64,000 nucleotides of DNA from Deferrisomatales bacterium (GTDB lineage: Bacteria; Desulfobacterota; Deferrisomatia; Deferrisomatales; Deferrisomataceae), in the NCBI GenBank assembly GCA_024277875.1, contig JAJRUI010000001.1, positions 1 through 64,000 of the forward strand, written 5' to 3'. Numbering within the stretch: the stretch's first letter is position 1; every line of letters starts with the position of its first letter. The translations under genes and the position numbers were made by a program. A model generated the notes under the pieces. That model was not told the origin of the DNA. It worked only from the letters and a program-made list of their open reading frames with translations, and ran no database searches. Below, one piece after another: positions 8,936-18,948 of this stretch.

Positions 8936-9640
8936 GTCACGGTCACGGTGACCGTGTCGGTGGCGGTGCCGCCGGCGCCGGTGGCGGTGAGGGTGTAGGT
9001 GGTGGTCTCCGCCGGCGAGACGACGACCGAACCCGCGGCCTCCACGGCACCCGGGCCGGGCTCGATGGTCACGCTGTCGGCGCCGGAGGTGGACCAACTC
9101 AGGGTGGCGGAGCCGCCCTCGGTGATCGCCGCCGGTGAGGCGCTGATGGAGGCCGTTGGCGCCGGTGTGGCAGGGGCCACGGTCAGGGTGACCCAGTCGG
9201 AGGCCACCCCGCCCGGGCTCCCCGCGGTGATGGTATAGGTCGTCGTCTCCGCCGGACCGACGGTGACCGAGCCGGTGAGGTCCACCATGCCGAAGCCCGG
9301 CGCCAGGGCGACCTCAACCGCGTTGGTGCTGGTCCAACTCACCACGGCGGACTCGCCGGCCGCGATGGTCGCCGGCTCAACCGTGATCGCGATCGTGGGC
9401 GCCGGGTAGGCCGAGACGGTCACGGTGACCGAGTCGGTAGCCGTGCCTCCCGTGCCGGTGGCTGTGAGGGTGTAGGTGGTGGTCTCGGCCGGGAAGACCA
9501 CGGCCGAGCCTGTGGGCTCCACGGCGCCCGGGCCGGGCTCGATGGTCACGGTGTCGGCGCCGGAGGTGGACCAGGCCAGGGTCGAGGCGTGTTCTTCATA
9601 GATGCTCTCCGGGTCGGCGGTGATCGAGGCCGTGGGGGCG
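8936..9640 (-). repeat. Three Ig-like tandem repeats in the subtilase gene
   Basis: Each repeat encodes SxSGADxVTIEPGPGAVE, then ETTTYTLTATGxGGTATDxV. The first and third units (about 8940-9170 and 9415-9640) are nearly identical in DNA over more than 100 bp; the middle one is more divergent. Recent duplication or recombination between units is likely. Confidence 0.75.
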
Positions 9641-12600
9641 CCGAGCCCCGGGACCTGGACCTGGACCGACGCGCTCTGGCCGCTGTTGACCGCCGTGACC
9701 GTGGCCGTGCCGCTGGACACTGCGGTCACCACGCCGTCGGCCGAGACGGTGGCCACGCCGTCGTCGGACGACGCGTACACCGTGCCCGAGGCCCCGGCGG
9801 TGAGGTCGTACGCGGCCCCGTCCGAAAAATGGCCCACCACCTCGAGCGGTTCGGTGTCACCGGCGGCCGAAAATGCGATGTCTCCGGTGGTGATCTCGAG
9901 GGACTCGAGCGTGACGTCGGGCCCGAGGACGGTCACCGTTCGGGTGTCCGGAGTCGGATCGCGGCCCCCTTCGTCGTCGGTCACGGCGAACCCGACGGTG
10001 AAAATGCCCGGTTCGGGGAACGCCACGGCACCGGCATCGACGCCCGACCGGTTGGGGACCACGCCCCCGAAGGTCCACAGGGCCAGGGACACGGTGCCGT
10101 CCGGGTCCGACGCCTCCCCGGAGAACGAGACCCGCTCTCCTTCGTGAACCGTCACGTCACGCAGGGGAGCGACGATGATCCCTTCGGGAGGCCGGTTGCC
10201 CGGTGTGACCACCACGGGCACGGTGGCCGAGAACGGTCCGTTCCGGACCGTGACCGTGGCCGTCCCCGGAGAGATCCCGGTCACCAGCCCGGACAGGGGG
10301 TCCACCGACGCCACTTCCGGAAGGCTCGACGTGAACGTGTTGCCGGAACCGGGGCTCTGGACGCCCAAATCCTCTCCGCCCAGGGTGAACCGCACGGAGG
10401 GTGCCCGGGTTTCCCCCACCCGCAGCGCCAACTGTTCCTCGCGGATCGAGACGCCCTCCAGGAGGATCGGAGCGTCGCCGCCCACCACCACCTCCACACT
10501 GTCCGAGAACGGACCGTTGCGTGCCGTCAGGGTGGCCGTGCCGGCGTGGAGGAAGACGAGGGTGTTCGGGGTCTGGATGGGTCCGGGTAGCAAGACCTGC
10601 TTGTTGTTGCTCGCGTAAGTGGTCCCCCAGACCGAGTTCGAGAGCCACCGGGTGGAACCGTCGGCGAAGAACGCGGCCACGTACACGGAAACGGGCGCCT
10701 GTCCTTCGGGGACCCCGAAGTCGCCCGTGTCCACCCATCCACCCTCCGGGTCGAACGTGCCGGTCGCGTCCACCGGGTGGCAGATCGCGATCCGCTCGAG
10801 CCCGACGTACACGAAGGCGGTGCTCTGGATCGAGCCGGCGGTGATCTCCACCCGGGCGACGCCCGGGGCCGTCGCGGTCACCACGCCGTCTTCTGTGACC
10901 GTTGCCACGGCCTCGTCCAGGGAACGGAACGACAGGCTGTCGTTGTCCAGCCGTTCGCCCGTTTCGAGCAGGGTCGTGTCCGAGTCCCTGCCGAACACCT
11001 CCAGGGCCCCGGAGTCTCCGGCCCGGTCCAGGAAAAGGTTGTCCGCAGTGAGGAACACGATCTCGGGGGGGGGCGACCGGGCCGACCCGGGGAGGGAGTT
11101 GGACCACGTCCACGGGATCTGCGAAAGCGTCGGTGCGGAACGGGGTGACCTGGGAGATCCCGTTGACCGGATCCCAGCCCAGGTGGACCAGGACGGCTTC
11201 GGGGGCGCCGTTGTCTGCGATCCACAGGGCGTTTGCGAACGAGAGGCCGACTCCCTGGAATCCCCCCGTGGATCCGGGAACCCTGATTTCCCCAGACCTC
11301 GGGACGGTCCAGTTCGTGAGCGACAGCAAGAACCCTCCGCCGTCGTCCGTTTCGAGGGGGCTGATCGCCAACAGATGAAGGCCACTCATAAAGTTGGCGG
11401 CAATATCGGTGTAGTCTACGTTAGTTGCCGCCATGGACGCGACCGACAGGTCCCCCTCGTAGAACCGGCAGATCGAGCCTGGCTGGGTGTTTGAGCCTTC
11501 GTCTGTCAGGTAGTAATAACCGGCATACTTCGCGTCGTCGATCCCGGTGGGTGCCACGAGGGGCTCGCCCGTGTACAGGACGTGGACGTCGCCGTGCGGG
11601 GTCACCCGAACGATCTGGGCGGTGCCGGCGTCCACGGCAACCGCGTCGCCGTCCCGGTTCACCGTGAGCCCTTCGGGCCGTTCGAACGGCGCTCCGGCAG
11701 CCACCGGGTCGACGGTGCCGTCCCTGTTCACCCGGTACACCCCCGGCCCGAACCCGCCCACCGCGGTGACGTACAGGTTGCCCGAAGCGTCGGTCGCCAC
11801 CGAGGTGGCCCGGTCCCACGGCACCGGTTCGGTGTTCAGGGGTGTGGCCTGAACCTCCCGGGTGTCGGGGTCGAGCGCCAGCCCGAACACGTCGGCCCCG
11901 GGCGAACCGCTGATCACGGCCAGTTGGCAGCTGGAACCCAGAACCCCGGCCGGGTCGGCGCGGGCGGCCAGGGCCGCCTCCACGGCTGCCCGGGCGTCCA
12001 CGAGCCCGCTGCCGTACCGGGGGTCTTTGCCCGGCGCCCCGAGGTCCACGGCCGTGCCCTCCAGGATCGTCTGCACCTCGCACGGCGTCAGTTCCGGGTT
12101 GGCCTCGAGCACCAGGGCGGCCACGCCGGCCACGTGGGGCGCGGCCATGGACGTGCCCTGGATCGACCGGTACCCGGTGTGGTCCCCGAGGGCCCGCGGC
12201 CACGCGCTCCAGATGGCCTTGCCAGGGGCGGCCACGTCCACGTACGGCCGCAGGTTCGAAAAGTCGGTCACCTCCCGGCCGCTATCCACCGCGGCAACCG
12301 CGATCACGTTGGGCAGCATGGCCGGGATCCCGTACGGGCTGCCCCGCTGCTGGTCGTTGCCCGCCGAGGCCACCACCACCACGCCGGCCCGCACCGCAGC
12401 GTCCACGGCCGGTCGGAAGAAGGCCTGGGTCAGGATGCCGCTGTCGGGAGTCTGGAGACCGACCCCCAGGCTCATGTTCATCACCCGCGCGCCTTGCGCC
12501 ACGGCGAAGTCCATCGCGTCGACGATGTCGTAGGCAGTGTGTGCCGCTTTGGAAGACGACTGAGCGATAATCAGACGGGCGTCCGGCGCGACGCCCACCA

Positions 12601-13736
12601 CCCCGGCCCCGTTGTCCGCCCGCGCCGCGATGGTGCCGGCCACGTGGGTGCCGTGCCCGTTGAAGTCCGTGACGTCGTCGGTTTGCTCCACCGCGTTGTA
12701 CGTGGCCACCACCTGGCTGTCGAACTCCTCGTGACCCAGGTCCAGGCCCGAGTCGATCACCGCCACCCGGACGCCCGCGCCGGTGGCCAGGTCGTGGGCT
12801 TCATCGGCCCGGATCAGGTACAGCCCGTACTGGCCGTCGGGCGCGTCATAGGCCAGGGGGTCGTCGTAGGTTCGCTCGGAGCGCAGCACCACGTTTTTGC
12901 TGGCCTGCTGAACGTCCGGGTCGGCCAGCAGGTCCTCCACCACCCGGTCCAGGGCGCGGCCGGACGGCACCTTGAACCGCGCGATGGTGAACCCGAGGGA
13001 TGACAGGGTTCTCTCCCCCAGGACTTCGAGGTCGTGGTTCTGGGCCACGGTCTGGGCCGTGGCGCCCGCCGCCATCACGGCGACGACTTCTCCCGGCACA
13101 TAGCCGAGGGCCTGCGCAGCGTCCCGGCCGGCGGTGTCGGAGACCTCGACCCCCACGGTCACGGACTTCCCCGCGTGGTGTACGGCAAGAACGCAGGAAC
13201 CCGCGGCCACTGCCGTCAACAGCCCGTCCTGCGACACCGCTGCCACTTCTGGTTCGGAGAGCGCGTAGGCGGTCCCCGTGGCCGCCGCCGTGAGGTCCTG
13301 GATAGTGCCGTCCGTGTACCGTCCCGTCACGACGAGTTGCAGGGACGAACCGGCCCCCTGGAGCAGGACCAGGTCCGGCTGGACCGAGAGCGACTCCAGG
13401 GAGCGCGCCGCTGGGGCATCCCCGGTCCCGCCCCCGCCGCCGCAACCGGCCAGAGCCAGGGAGAAGGCCACGAAGAGCAGGATGGCTGGACGCACAACGG
13501 TCGTACGGGCGCGGGTCGGGGTGGTCATGGTAAGGTCCTCCTGCGGATCGGACAGCGAGCTTGGAGCCAGAGGGTCCCGAACGGGAACGGGAAAGGCAGG
13601 CGCGCCGGGTGGCGGAGTCGGGAACGGGGGGCGATGGCGCAGGGCAGGGGGGCGGGACGCTTCGGCCTGTGGTTGGCACGGGCAGGGGAGTGGGCCGCGT
13701 CACCAGGGTCTGGGGCCCGCCGAAAGGGCATCGTCT

Positions 13737-13754
13737 CCTCCTTCGAGCAGGAGG
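13737..13754. other. Hairpin in the subtilase leader
   Basis: CCTCCT and AGGAGG enclose a 6-nt loop. On the subtilase mRNA the left arm also resembles an anti-Shine-Dalgarno and the right arm a Shine-Dalgarno sequence, about 210 nt before the start codon, so it could pair with the true AGGAGG site. Speculative. Confidence 0.3.
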
Positions 13755-13973
13755 GGCGTGAGGGCGGCGCGGCAGGTGGGCTGGTGCAGCGGGGAAGGGC
13801 GGTGCGGGGCTATCGGTTCGGAGGAACCCGTTGCCCGGCGGAACCCGTTTCCCGGGGAGATCCCAACCGGATGCCGGTCGCTGGCGAAGCCTTCGGCCCG
13901 GGGAGGTGCCCGGCGGTGACCAGCGGAACGGGCAGTGCCGTCCCGGGCCAGGCAGCGCAGATCATTGTCCCGA

Positions 13974-14001
13974 ATAATAGGCGGATATCGAAATAAATCA
14001 A
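13974..14001 (-). promoter_or_regulatory. Sigma70-like promoter for the subtilase gene
   Basis: On the minus strand TTGATT is followed by a 16-bp spacer and TATTAT, inside the only AT-rich patch of this region. Transcription would start near 13966 and give a leader of about 440 nt. Confidence 0.5.
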
Positions 14002-14065
14002 TGGTTTCGTGGAAACTTTCGGAGATATCCGGGTCTTCGCAGCCGGGCCCGGAGTCGGGCGGCCG

Positions 14066-14533
14066 TCACCCGCCCCGGCGCACGGCCTGGATCACCTGGT
14101 CCAGGGCTTGGAGGAACCGGGACCGGGCGCGCTTGTCGAACGGCCGGGGCCCGCCGGTCTGCATACCCATCTGCCGCAGCTGGTCCATCAGTTCCCGGGT
14201 GGCCAGGGCTTCGCCGATGTTGTCGTCGGTGAACGGGTCGCCCTTGGGGCCGATCACCCGGGCTCCCCGCTCCAGGCACCGGGCCGCCAGGGGGATGTCC
14301 GCGGTGATCACCACGTCGCCCGGTCCGGCCCGCTCCGCGATCCAGTCGTCGGCCGCGTCGAACGCGCCGCCCACCACCACGGGCCGGATGGTGTCGTCGG
14401 GCGGGGTCCGCTGGTGGCGGTTGGCCACCACGTAGACCGTGAGGCCGTACCGGCGGGCCACCCGGTACACCTCGTCCTTCACCGGGCACCCGTCCGCGTC
14501 CACGTAGATCTCGGTCCGTGGCGCGTCGCTCAT
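14066..14533 (-). CDS. YaiI/YqxD family protein (UPF0178)
   Basis: A protein of 155 residues, normal length for the YaiI/YqxD family. It starts with YVDADGCPVK, the conserved acidic/Cys motif, and contains DVVITADIPLAARCLERGA and GDPFTDDNI, which place it in the PIN-like NYN/YaiI superfamily. A nuclease-type role is suspected for the family but not shown. The start overlaps the stop of the upstream gene (ATGA at 14530-14533). Confidence 0.92.
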   Translation of the reverse strand: MSDAPRTEIYVDADGCPVKDEVYRVARRYGLTVYVVANRHQRTPPDDTIRPVVVGGAFDAADDWIAERAGPGDVVITADIPLAARCLERGARVIGPKGDPFTDDNIGEALATRELMDQLRQMGMQTGGPRPFDKRARSRFLQALDQVIQAVRRGG

Positions 14534-15057
14534 CGGGCCCCCTTCTGCCCCACGAACTGGTCCCTGCGATCGCCGAACAGCACGTTGAACGTGGTCAGGG
14601 AGCCATACGCCCGGGTGATGTACTGCTGGAGCCCTACCTTGTCCTGGTCGGACAGGCCCTTGTGGCCGTTGATCTGCTGCTCCAGCACCCGGAGCCGGTC
14701 CCGTACCATCACGATCTTGTGGAAGAACGTCTCGATCGGCACCTTCTTCGGCGCCAGGTCGGGGTCGGCCGGCTGGAGCACCAGTTCACCGCCCTGGAAC
14801 CGCTCGGCCAGGGCCACCGCCGGGGACTCCTCGGCGCGCAGGTCCTGCACGGCCAGCTTCACCAGGTCGTACGCGTCGGCCTCGGACGGGGTGAGGGCCG
14901 ACAGGCTGGCGCGGGCGATCACGGTCTCCCGGTCGGCGCGCGGAAAGTACACGGCGCACTTCTGGCCCTCGCCGAACCCGGTGGTCTCCACCACCCGGCC
15001 GATGCCGTGGGTGTCGTGGCGGACGAGGTCTCCGGGGAACAGGTCTCCGGTCATCAT
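14530..15057 (-). CDS. Hypothetical protein with N-terminal SH3-like (DUF3553/CarD-like) domain
   Basis: A protein of 175 residues. The first 50 or so residues (GDLVRHDTHGIGRVVETT, then VYFPRADRETV) look like the small beta-barrel of DUF3553 or CarD-type domains, which bind nucleic acid or RNA polymerase. The rest is helical, with a basic and Gln-rich segment. ATGATG at 15057/15054 follows AGGAG; I use the first. It is translationally coupled to YaiI and divergent from the MBL hydrolase gene at 15218. Role unknown. Confidence 0.7.
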   Translation of the reverse strand: MMTGDLFPGDLVRHDTHGIGRVVETTGFGEGQKCAVYFPRADRETVIARASLSALTPSEADAYDLVKLAVQDLRAEESPAVALAERFQGGELVLQPADPDLAPKKVPIETFFHKIVMVRDRLRVLEQQINGHKGLSDQDKVGLQQYITRAYGSLTTFNVLFGDRRDQFVGQKGAR

Positions 15058-15174
15058 GGGGTCTCCTGGTGGGGTTGGGGGTGGAGCGCGAAAGGTACCA
15101 CGGCCGCGGCCGCAGATCGAGGCGGGGTTCCGGCCCACGGGCCGATCGCCGGCCCCCTGGCCGGGTTTTTGGGG

Positions 15175-15180
15175 TATCAT
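15175..15180 (+). promoter_or_regulatory. Candidate -10 box for the MBL hydrolase gene
   Basis: TATCAT lies 38 bp before the GTG start, after a T6 run in an otherwise G+C-rich divergent spacer. No good -35 box is visible. Confidence 0.3.
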
Positions 15181-15217
15181 TCCCTGTTTTCCGACCCGTT
15201 CCGAGGAAAGGAGCGCC

Positions 15218-16192
15218 GTGCGCATTCACCGCATCCCGGTCCCCACGCCGTTCTACGTGGGGGACGTGAACGCCTACCTGCTGGAGGGGCCGCCCCTGAC
15301 CCTGGTGGACACCGGCCCCCTGACCGACGAGGCGTGGGCCGCTCTCGAAGGGGGAATCCGGTCCGCCGGGTTCCCGGTGGACGCGGTGGGCCGGCTCGTG
15401 CTCACCCATCCCCACCACGACCACTCCGGTCTGGCCCGCCGGGTGCGGCGGGCGGCCGGCTGCCCCGTGTACGCCCATCCGGTGGACCACGACCGGCTCC
15501 TGGACCGGCCTGGCGAGTGGAACGCGATCGCCGGCTTTCTGGGCGAGACGTGCCGCCGCGCCGGGGCGCCCGGCTGGGCGGCCGAAGCGGTGCTCGCCGG
15601 GCTCGAGGTGCTCAGCGGCTACACCGAACCCCTGGACGCGGTGCAGCCCCTGGACGAGGGGGCGGTGGTGGCGGTGGACGCGACCCGGCTCCGGGTACTC
15701 CACACCCCGGGCCACGCCCGGGGCGCCCTGTGTTTCTGGGAGCCGGACACCGGCACGCTGTTGTCCGGGGACACCCTGCTGCCCACGATCTCGTCGAACG
15801 CGATCCTGGAGCCCGGCCGGCACGGGCGGTTCCGGGAGCGGACCCTGGTGGCGTACCTGGCCACCCTGGAACGCCTCCGGTCGCTGGCGCCCCGCCGGCT
15901 CCTGCCCGGCCACGGTGAGGTCCTGGACGGCGGGGAAGACCTGGACCGGCTGGTGGCCGGCCGGCTCGCGTTCCACCGGGCCCGTGCCGACGAGATCATG
16001 GGGCTCGTGCGGGCCGGCGCCCGCACCCCGTGGGAGATCTCGCAGCACCTGTTCCCCGATCCGGATCCCGCGTTCCTGTTCCTGGTGGTGAGCGAGGTGG
16101 TGGGCCACCTGGACCTCCTGGCGGACCGGGGAGCGGTGGCGTTCGGAGGCCAGGACGGGCCGTGGATCGTGGCACCGGCCGGCGGGGTTTGA
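15218..16192 (+). CDS. MBL-fold hydrolase (glyoxalase II/LACTB2-like)
   Basis: A protein of 324 residues with metal ligands in THPHHDHSGL, a His in LHTPGHARGALCFW, the Asp of LSGDTLL and a final His in LLPGHGEV, the full set for a binuclear zinc site. The C-terminal ~90 residues form a helical domain typical of LACTB2-like proteins. Likely acts on a thioester, ester or RNA; the exact substrate cannot be read from sequence. GTG start follows AGGAAAGGAG. The gene is followed by a copy of the intergenic repeat element rather than by the TRAP operon directly. Confidence 0.88.
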   Translation: MRIHRIPVPTPFYVGDVNAYLLEGPPLTLVDTGPLTDEAWAALEGGIRSAGFPVDAVGRLVLTHPHHDHSGLARRVRRAAGCPVYAHPVDHDRLLDRPGEWNAIAGFLGETCRRAGAPGWAAEAVLAGLEVLSGYTEPLDAVQPLDEGAVVAVDATRLRVLHTPGHARGALCFWEPDTGTLLSGDTLLPTISSNAILEPGRHGRFRERTLVAYLATLERLRSLAPRRLLPGHGEVLDGGEDLDRLVAGRLAFHRARADEIMGLVRAGARTPWEISQHLFPDPDPAFLFLVVSEVVGHLDLLADRGAVAFGGQDGPWIVAPAGGV

Positions 16193-16495
16193 CGGCCCCC
16201 GGGCTGCGGGTTATAGAGATCAACGAAAGTAGTGCCGGATTCTCCCTTTTCTCTTTGGGCAGTTCGGGGTGGGGCCCGGTGGAGCGCCGGGTGCGGCCCC
16301 TTGGCTCGCCGCGCACCAGGACGCCCGGTGCGCCTCCAGGGTTCGGCACACCGCCTTCGCAAGGCCTGCGGGCGTGTCAGCCAGCTGACCTCGCGCGGCG
16401 ATCGGGTGCCGCTCCCCGCACCCGGCCGGAACCGGGCGCCGCCCCGGGGCCGTGTGGCGATCCGCTACTCCCACCCGCCCTGGACGGGGAGGACC
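16193..16495. other. Spacer filled by the intergenic element
   Basis: This 303-bp spacer between the MBL hydrolase gene and the TRAP operon holds the element at 16221-16455 and the ribosome binding site GGGGAGG of the next gene. No promoter is obvious, so the TRAP promoter may lie within the element. Confidence 0.5.
16221..16455 (+). repeat. ~230-bp structured intergenic element, copy A
   Basis: Starts with CAACGAAAGT, then a TGCCGG block, the hairpin CCCGGTGGAGCGCCGGG, a CTCGCCGCGCAC block, a variable middle, CGCGGCGATCGGGTGCCGC and a terminal hairpin CCCGG-CCGGAA-CCGGG. Copies B (53974, same strand) and C (23103, minus strand) align end to end. It is in front of the TatT gene. Confidence 0.8.
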
Positions 16496-17398
16496 ATGAC
16501 ACGCGTTTCGGTTCCGGGGGAAAGCGCGACCTTGCCTGCCCTGCGACGGGCGGGCCGGGCCGGGCTGGCCCTGGCCCTGGCCGCCGGGCTGGCCGGGTGC
16601 GCCGGCCTGATGGGCTCGGCCACCTCGCGCATGGCGGGCACCGTGTCGGCCGCGATCCTGGCCCAGGACGACCCGGCCACGGTGCGCGACGGCGCGCCCG
16701 CGTACCTCCTGCTGATCGACGGCCTGATCCGGGACGACCCGGACAACCCCGACCTGCTGGCGTCCGGCGCCCGGCTGTACGGCGCGTACGCGGGCGCGTT
16801 CGTGGACGACCCGGCCCGGGCGGCCCGGCTCTCGGAACGCGCACTGGGATACGCCCGCCGCGCCCTGTGCCTGGACGCACCAGAGCTGTGCCGGGCTGCG
16901 GCCGGCCCGTACGACGGGTTCGTGGACGCCTTGGCCCGGGCCGGCCACGGCCAGGTGGACGCGCTGTACGGGTTCGCGGCGGCATGGGCCGGGTGGGTGC
17001 AGAGCCGGGCCGGCGACCTGGTCGCGGTGGCCGACCTGCCCAAGATCGAGGCGGCGTTCCAGCGGGTGGTGGCCCTGGACGACGGGCACGACCGGGGGCG
17101 GGCGCACCTGTACCTCGGGGTGCTCTACACCCTGCGGCCGGCAGCCCTGGGCGGCCGTCCCGACGAGGGGCGCCGCCAGTTCGAACGGGCGATCGCGCTG
17201 TCCGGGGGGCGCGACCTGATGGCCCGGGTGCTGCTGGCGGAGCACTACGCGCGCCTGGTATTCGACCGGGAACTCCACGACCGGCTGTTGAACGGGGTGC
17301 TCTCGGCCGATACGCAGGCTGGGGACCTCACCCTGAGCAACGTGCTGGCCCAGGAGCGGGCCCGGGCCCTGCTGGCCAGCGCCGAAGACTACTTCTGA
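16496..17398 (+). CDS. TRAP transporter TatT component lipoprotein
   Basis: A protein of 300 residues with a lipoprotein signal ending in LAGC. The body is helical with TPR-like repeats (YLLLIDGLIRDDPDNPDLL, ARLYGAYAGAF, FQRVVALDDGHDRGRAHLYL), matching TatT (TP0956-type), the periplasmic trimer that docks with the substrate receptor TatP of tripartite transporters. ATG follows GGGGAGG. The next three genes supply receptor, small and large membrane subunits, so this is a complete TPAT-type TRAP system. Confidence 0.88.
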   Translation: MTRVSVPGESATLPALRRAGRAGLALALAAGLAGCAGLMGSATSRMAGTVSAAILAQDDPATVRDGAPAYLLLIDGLIRDDPDNPDLLASGARLYGAYAGAFVDDPARAARLSERALGYARRALCLDAPELCRAAAGPYDGFVDALARAGHGQVDALYGFAAAWAGWVQSRAGDLVAVADLPKIEAAFQRVVALDDGHDRGRAHLYLGVLYTLRPAALGGRPDEGRRQFERAIALSGGRDLMARVLLAEHYARLVFDRELHDRLLNGVLSADTQAGDLTLSNVLAQERARALLASAEDYF

Positions 17399-17432
17399 CC
17401 CGCGTCGCGAGCCTTCCCGGCAGGAACTTCCG

Positions 17433-18452
17433 ATGACCGCTAGAAAATCCCCGTTGCCGTGGCTGATCGCCGTCGTGCTCCTGTGCGCGGCGCCGGCCCC
17501 GGCCCACACCCTGAAGCTCGCCACCCTGGCGCCGGACGGCACCACCTGGATGAAGGAGATGCGGGCGGGCGCGCAGGAGGTGGCCGCCCGGCCCCAAGGC
17601 CGGGTGAAGTTCAAGTTCTACCCCGGCGGGGTGATGGGCAACGACAGGACCGTGCTCCGGAAGATCCGGGCGCGCCAGCTCCACGGCGGCGCGTTCTCCG
17701 GCGGGGGTCTCCGCCAGGTGTACCCCGGGGTGGACCTGTACTCGATGCCGTTCCTGTTCCGGTCCCTGGACGAGGTCGACGTCGTCCGCCGCCGGCTGGA
17801 CCGCGCGATCAGCCGGGAGCTGGAGGCCCGGGGAATGGTGGTCCTGGGTATCTCCGAGGGCGGGTTCGGCTACCTGATGTCCGACGCGCCGCTGCGCACC
17901 CTGGACGACGTCCAGCGCAAGAAGGTGTGGATCCCCGAGGGGGACCCGATCAGCCAGACCGCGCTCAAGGCGGCCGGCATCCCGTCGGTGCCCCTGTCGA
18001 TCGCCGACGTGTACACCGCGCTCCAGACCGGGCTGGTGGACACGGTGGTGGCCACCCCGGCCGCTGCGATCGCGTTCCAGTGGCACACCCGGATCCGGTA
18101 TCTCACCGACCTGCCCCTGTCGTACCTGGTGGGGATCGTGGTCGTGGACAAGGGCGCGTTCGAGCGGCTGTCGGCCGGCGACCAGGCCGTGGTCCGGCAG
18201 GTGATGGGCGCCGTATTGGAGCGGCTCGGCCGCAAGAACCGGCGGGACAACGAGCGGGCCCTGGCCGCCCTCCGGGCGCAGGGCGTGGAGGTCGTCCGGC
18301 CCGAGCCCGGGCCCCAACTGGACCGGTGGCGGCGGGCCGGGGACGAGACGATCCAGCGGCTCCGGGCCGGCGGCGCGTACGCGAAAGAGCTGTTCGACGC
18401 CGTGCTCGGCGACCTGGAAGCGTACCGGGCCGGGACGGGGCAGGGTGGCTGA
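17433..18452 (+). CDS. TRAP transporter substrate-binding protein (DctP/TatP)
   Basis: A protein of 339 residues with an N-terminal signal peptide ending near AHA. Conserved DctP features: KLATLAPDGTTWMKEM at the mature start, the YPGGVMGNDR loop, and the YTALQTGLVDTVVATP block with the Arg/Gln pocket region. TatP receptors work with TatT, unlike ordinary DctP. The carboxylate-binding Arg typical of C4-dicarboxylate receptors is not obvious, so the ligand is open; lipids or hydrophobic acids are possible for TatT-linked systems. It lies 34 bp after TatT and overlaps the next gene by 8 bp. Confidence 0.9.
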   Translation: MTARKSPLPWLIAVVLLCAAPAPAHTLKLATLAPDGTTWMKEMRAGAQEVAARPQGRVKFKFYPGGVMGNDRTVLRKIRARQLHGGAFSGGGLRQVYPGVDLYSMPFLFRSLDEVDVVRRRLDRAISRELEARGMVVLGISEGGFGYLMSDAPLRTLDDVQRKKVWIPEGDPISQTALKAAGIPSVPLSIADVYTALQTGLVDTVVATPAAAIAFQWHTRIRYLTDLPLSYLVGIVVVDKGAFERLSAGDQAVVRQVMGAVLERLGRKNRRDNERALAALRAQGVEVVRPEPGPQLDRWRRAGDETIQRLRAGGAYAKELFDAVLGDLEAYRAGTGQGG

Positions 18453-18948
18453 CGGGCCGGTCCGCGACTGGGTGCGGGTGCTCCACCGGGTGGAGGACGC
18501 ACTCCTGGTCGCCGGGCTCGGCGGCATGATCCTCCTGGCGTCTGCCCAGATCGTGCTCCGCAACCTGTTCCAGTCCGGGATCTCCTGGGGCGACCCGGTG
18601 CTCCGGGTGCTCGTCCTGTGGCTCGCCCTGCTGGGGGCGCTGGCCGCCGGTCGGGACGACCGGCACATCACCATCGACTTCCTGCCCCGCGCCCTGCCTC
18701 CCCGGGTCCGTGTCGCGGTCCGGGGGCTGACCCACGGGTTCACCGCAGCCGTGTCCGGGGTGGTGGCGTTCCACGCCGGCCGGCTCGTGCTCGAAGACTT
18801 GGGCGCCGGCATCCCGGGCATCGGGGCGGTGCCGGCGTGGGCGCTCGAGGCGATCCTGCCCGTGGGGTTCGCCGTGCTGGCCGTGCGCTACGCGGTGCGG
18901 GCCGCCGGGTGCCTGCGGGCGGCAGCGGCGTACGGGGACCGCCGGTGA
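18445..18948 (+). CDS. TRAP transporter small permease (DctQ)
   Basis: A membrane protein of 167 residues with four hydrophobic segments and the DctQ signature ISWGDPVLRVLVLWLALLG followed by GRDDRHITID. It bridges the receptor and the large permease. The start lies within the end of the receptor gene and the stop overlaps the start of the large subunit, so all are co-translated. Confidence 0.93.
   Translation: MADGPVRDWVRVLHRVEDALLVAGLGGMILLASAQIVLRNLFQSGISWGDPVLRVLVLWLALLGALAAGRDDRHITIDFLPRALPPRVRVAVRGLTHGFTAAVSGVVAFHAGRLVLEDLGAGIPGIGAVPAWALEAILPVGFAVLAVRYAVRAAGCLRAAAAYGDRR

Larger units (their letters stand above)
7369..13528 (-). pseudogene. Giant subtilase (S8) lipoprotein with Ig-like, PKD and Lcl domains, frameshifted at a C9 tract
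   Basis: Two minus-strand frames (13528 to about 11070, and about 11070 to 7369) form one protein of about 2052 residues if one base of a nine-C run (G9 at 11065-11073 on the plus strand) is removed. Order: lipobox LALAGC; Big_2-like domain; subtilisin domain with Asp in VAVIDSGLD (~255), His in NGHGTHVAGT (~293) and Ser in GTSMAAPHVAG (~458); beta-propeller-like NHL region (~540-780); several Big_2 domains; a PKD-type domain; three Ig-like repeats; two Lcl/DUF1566 domains (TGLMWQQDGDG and TGLVWQQGEVD); and a duplicated C-terminal module of about 110 residues. ATG at 13528 follows AGGAGG. It should act outside the cell, anchored by lipid. Whether it is functional depends on the tract length. 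Confidence 0.85.
13529..14065. other. Long leader/spacer without a gene
   Basis: This 537-bp spacer lies between the convergently read YaiI gene and the start of the subtilase gene, both on the minus strand. It contains an AT-rich promoter-like block at 13974-14001, a hairpin at 13737-13754 and otherwise G+C-rich sequence. If the promoter is real, the subtilase mRNA has a leader of about 440 nt. I recognise no known riboswitch in it. Confidence 0.5.

Noticed and set aside
13278-13919. Plus-strand gene opposite the start of the subtilase gene
   Set aside because: The frame is antisense to the subtilase N-terminus and reads through its promoter region, with no ribosome site or recognisable motif.
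13529-13990. Cyclic-di-GMP or cobalamin riboswitch in the subtilase leader
   Set aside because: I could not find the conserved core of either class; only ordinary hairpins.
16221-16455. Peptide encoded by the repeat element
   Set aside because: Frames over the three copies are not conserved in the same register, and there are no ribosome sites; structure is conserved better than any reading frame.
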